Shown here: in pieces, positions 5,546-5,689 of the stretch | How the letters are laid out: every line of letters starts with the position of its first letter | How positions within the stretch are numbered: position 1 is the stretch's first letter | NCBI GenBank assembly: GCA_017632755.1 | Contig: JAGBQU010000262.1 | Coordinates: forward strand, 1-5,689 | Length of the DNA stretch: 5,689 nucleotides | DNA from: Lachnospiraceae bacterium | GTDB taxonomy: Bacteria; Bacillota_A; Clostridia; Lachnospirales; Lachnospiraceae | Direction of reading: 5' to 3' | Notes under the pieces: model-generated | Databases searched by the model: none | Seen by the model: the letters and a program-made list of their open reading frames with translations, nothing else | What the model was told of the DNA's origin: nothing | Made by a program: the position numbers and the translations under genes

Positions 5546-5571
5546 ATTCTTTCTTGATTTTTGGAAAGAAT
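5546..5571. promoter_or_regulatory. Candidate operator overlapping the right-end promoter
   Basis: ATTCTTTC (5546-5553) and GAAAGAAT (5564-5571) are perfect 8-bp inverted arms with a 10-base gap. The -35 box (5554-5559) lies exactly in the gap and the right arm fills the spacer, a position suited to a repressor. Confidence 0.45.
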
Positions 5572-5581
5572 TCGGTATAAT
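5554..5581 (+). promoter_or_regulatory. Promoter for a gene running off the right edge
   Basis: TTGATT (5554-5559), a 16-base spacer and a perfect TATAAT (5576-5581). Start expected near 5588. It lies downstream of the operon terminator and upstream of an open rightward frame, so it probably begins a new transcription unit. Confidence 0.65.
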
Positions 5582-5632
5582 AGAATAGATAAGATATGTG
5601 CTGCGACGGATGGCGGCGGAAAGCAGGTTGAC

Positions 5633-5689
5633 GTGGAAGAGACGGAAAAAAAGGAGACGAAGGCATTATTGGAATTTGATGTGATGATC
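5633..5689 (+). CDS. Possible start of an unidentified gene (3' truncated by window edge)
   Basis: This frame stays open to the window end and lies about 45 bases downstream of a good promoter. Its visible codons read, from GTG 5633, VEETEKKETKALLEFDVMI. The start is uncertain: GTG 5633 has only a weak purine-rich upstream stretch (AAAGCAGG), while TTG 5669, reading LEFDVMI, follows AAGGAGACGAAGG with acceptable placement. No ATG start in this frame precedes the final codons (ATG 5684). Too short to assign to a family, and it could be a chance frame; the promoter and purine-rich AAGGAG are the main support. Confidence 0.3.
   Translation, partial: MEETEKKETKALLEFDVMI

Noticed and set aside
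5596..5631. An 11-codon leader peptide starting at ATG 5596
   Set aside because: No convincing ribosome binding site and no attenuator structure linked to it.
5460..5666. Minus-strand 68-codon open frame at the right end
   Set aside because: It would run through the promoter and inverted repeat, has biased Arg/Phe-rich composition and no domain; more likely a chance frame over an intergenic element.

Overview
The window reads as chromosomal DNA from a low-to-mid GC Firmicute, most likely a Clostridia/Lachnospiraceae-type gut anaerobe. This rests on the protein styles (Tex tail, RibU-type S component, Gram-positive MacAB/YknXYZ-like exporter), strong AGGAG-type ribosome binding sites, sigma-A-like promoters and an attenuating FMN riboswitch. 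The genus assignment is inference from remembered family resemblance, not a search.

Layout. Positions 1-666 (+) hold the 3' part of tex, the S1-domain transcription accessory protein, cut by the left window edge. A GC-rich hairpin at 686-722 separates it from a convergent minus-strand gene at 752-1489. That gene encodes a 245-residue riboflavin-type ECF transporter S component (RibU) with an extra N-terminal membrane helix. Its leader, read leftward from about 1824, contains a complete FMN riboswitch (1679-1800) followed by an intrinsic terminator (1579-1603), so riboflavin uptake should be shut off by transcription attenuation when FMN is plentiful.

The region 1801-2032 is a divergent control region. 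It holds the ribU promoter (TTGACG-N17-TATACT, minus strand), a perfect 23-bp tandem duplication (1862-1907), and the promoter of the rightward operon with inverted repeats around it.

Positions 2033-5428 (+) are a tightly coupled three-gene operon: ABC ATPase, membrane-fusion/adaptor protein, and MacB/FtsX-type permease. Successive genes overlap by 8 and 1 bp. Together they form one tripartite-style MacAB/YknXYZ-like efflux or envelope-stress ABC system; the substrate cannot be read from sequence. A strong hairpin at 5432-5460 ends the operon.

The last 230 bases contain a GC-rich patch with a minus-strand terminator-like end, a good promoter (TTGATT-N16-TATAAT) straddled by a perfect 8-bp inverted repeat, and probably the first codons of another rightward gene cut by the right edge.

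Overall this is mostly ordinary core-genome content. I see no clearly novel system. The items most worth checking are the repeats in the divergent control region, the operator-like dyads over three promoters, and the lineage-specific extensions in Tex and RibU.
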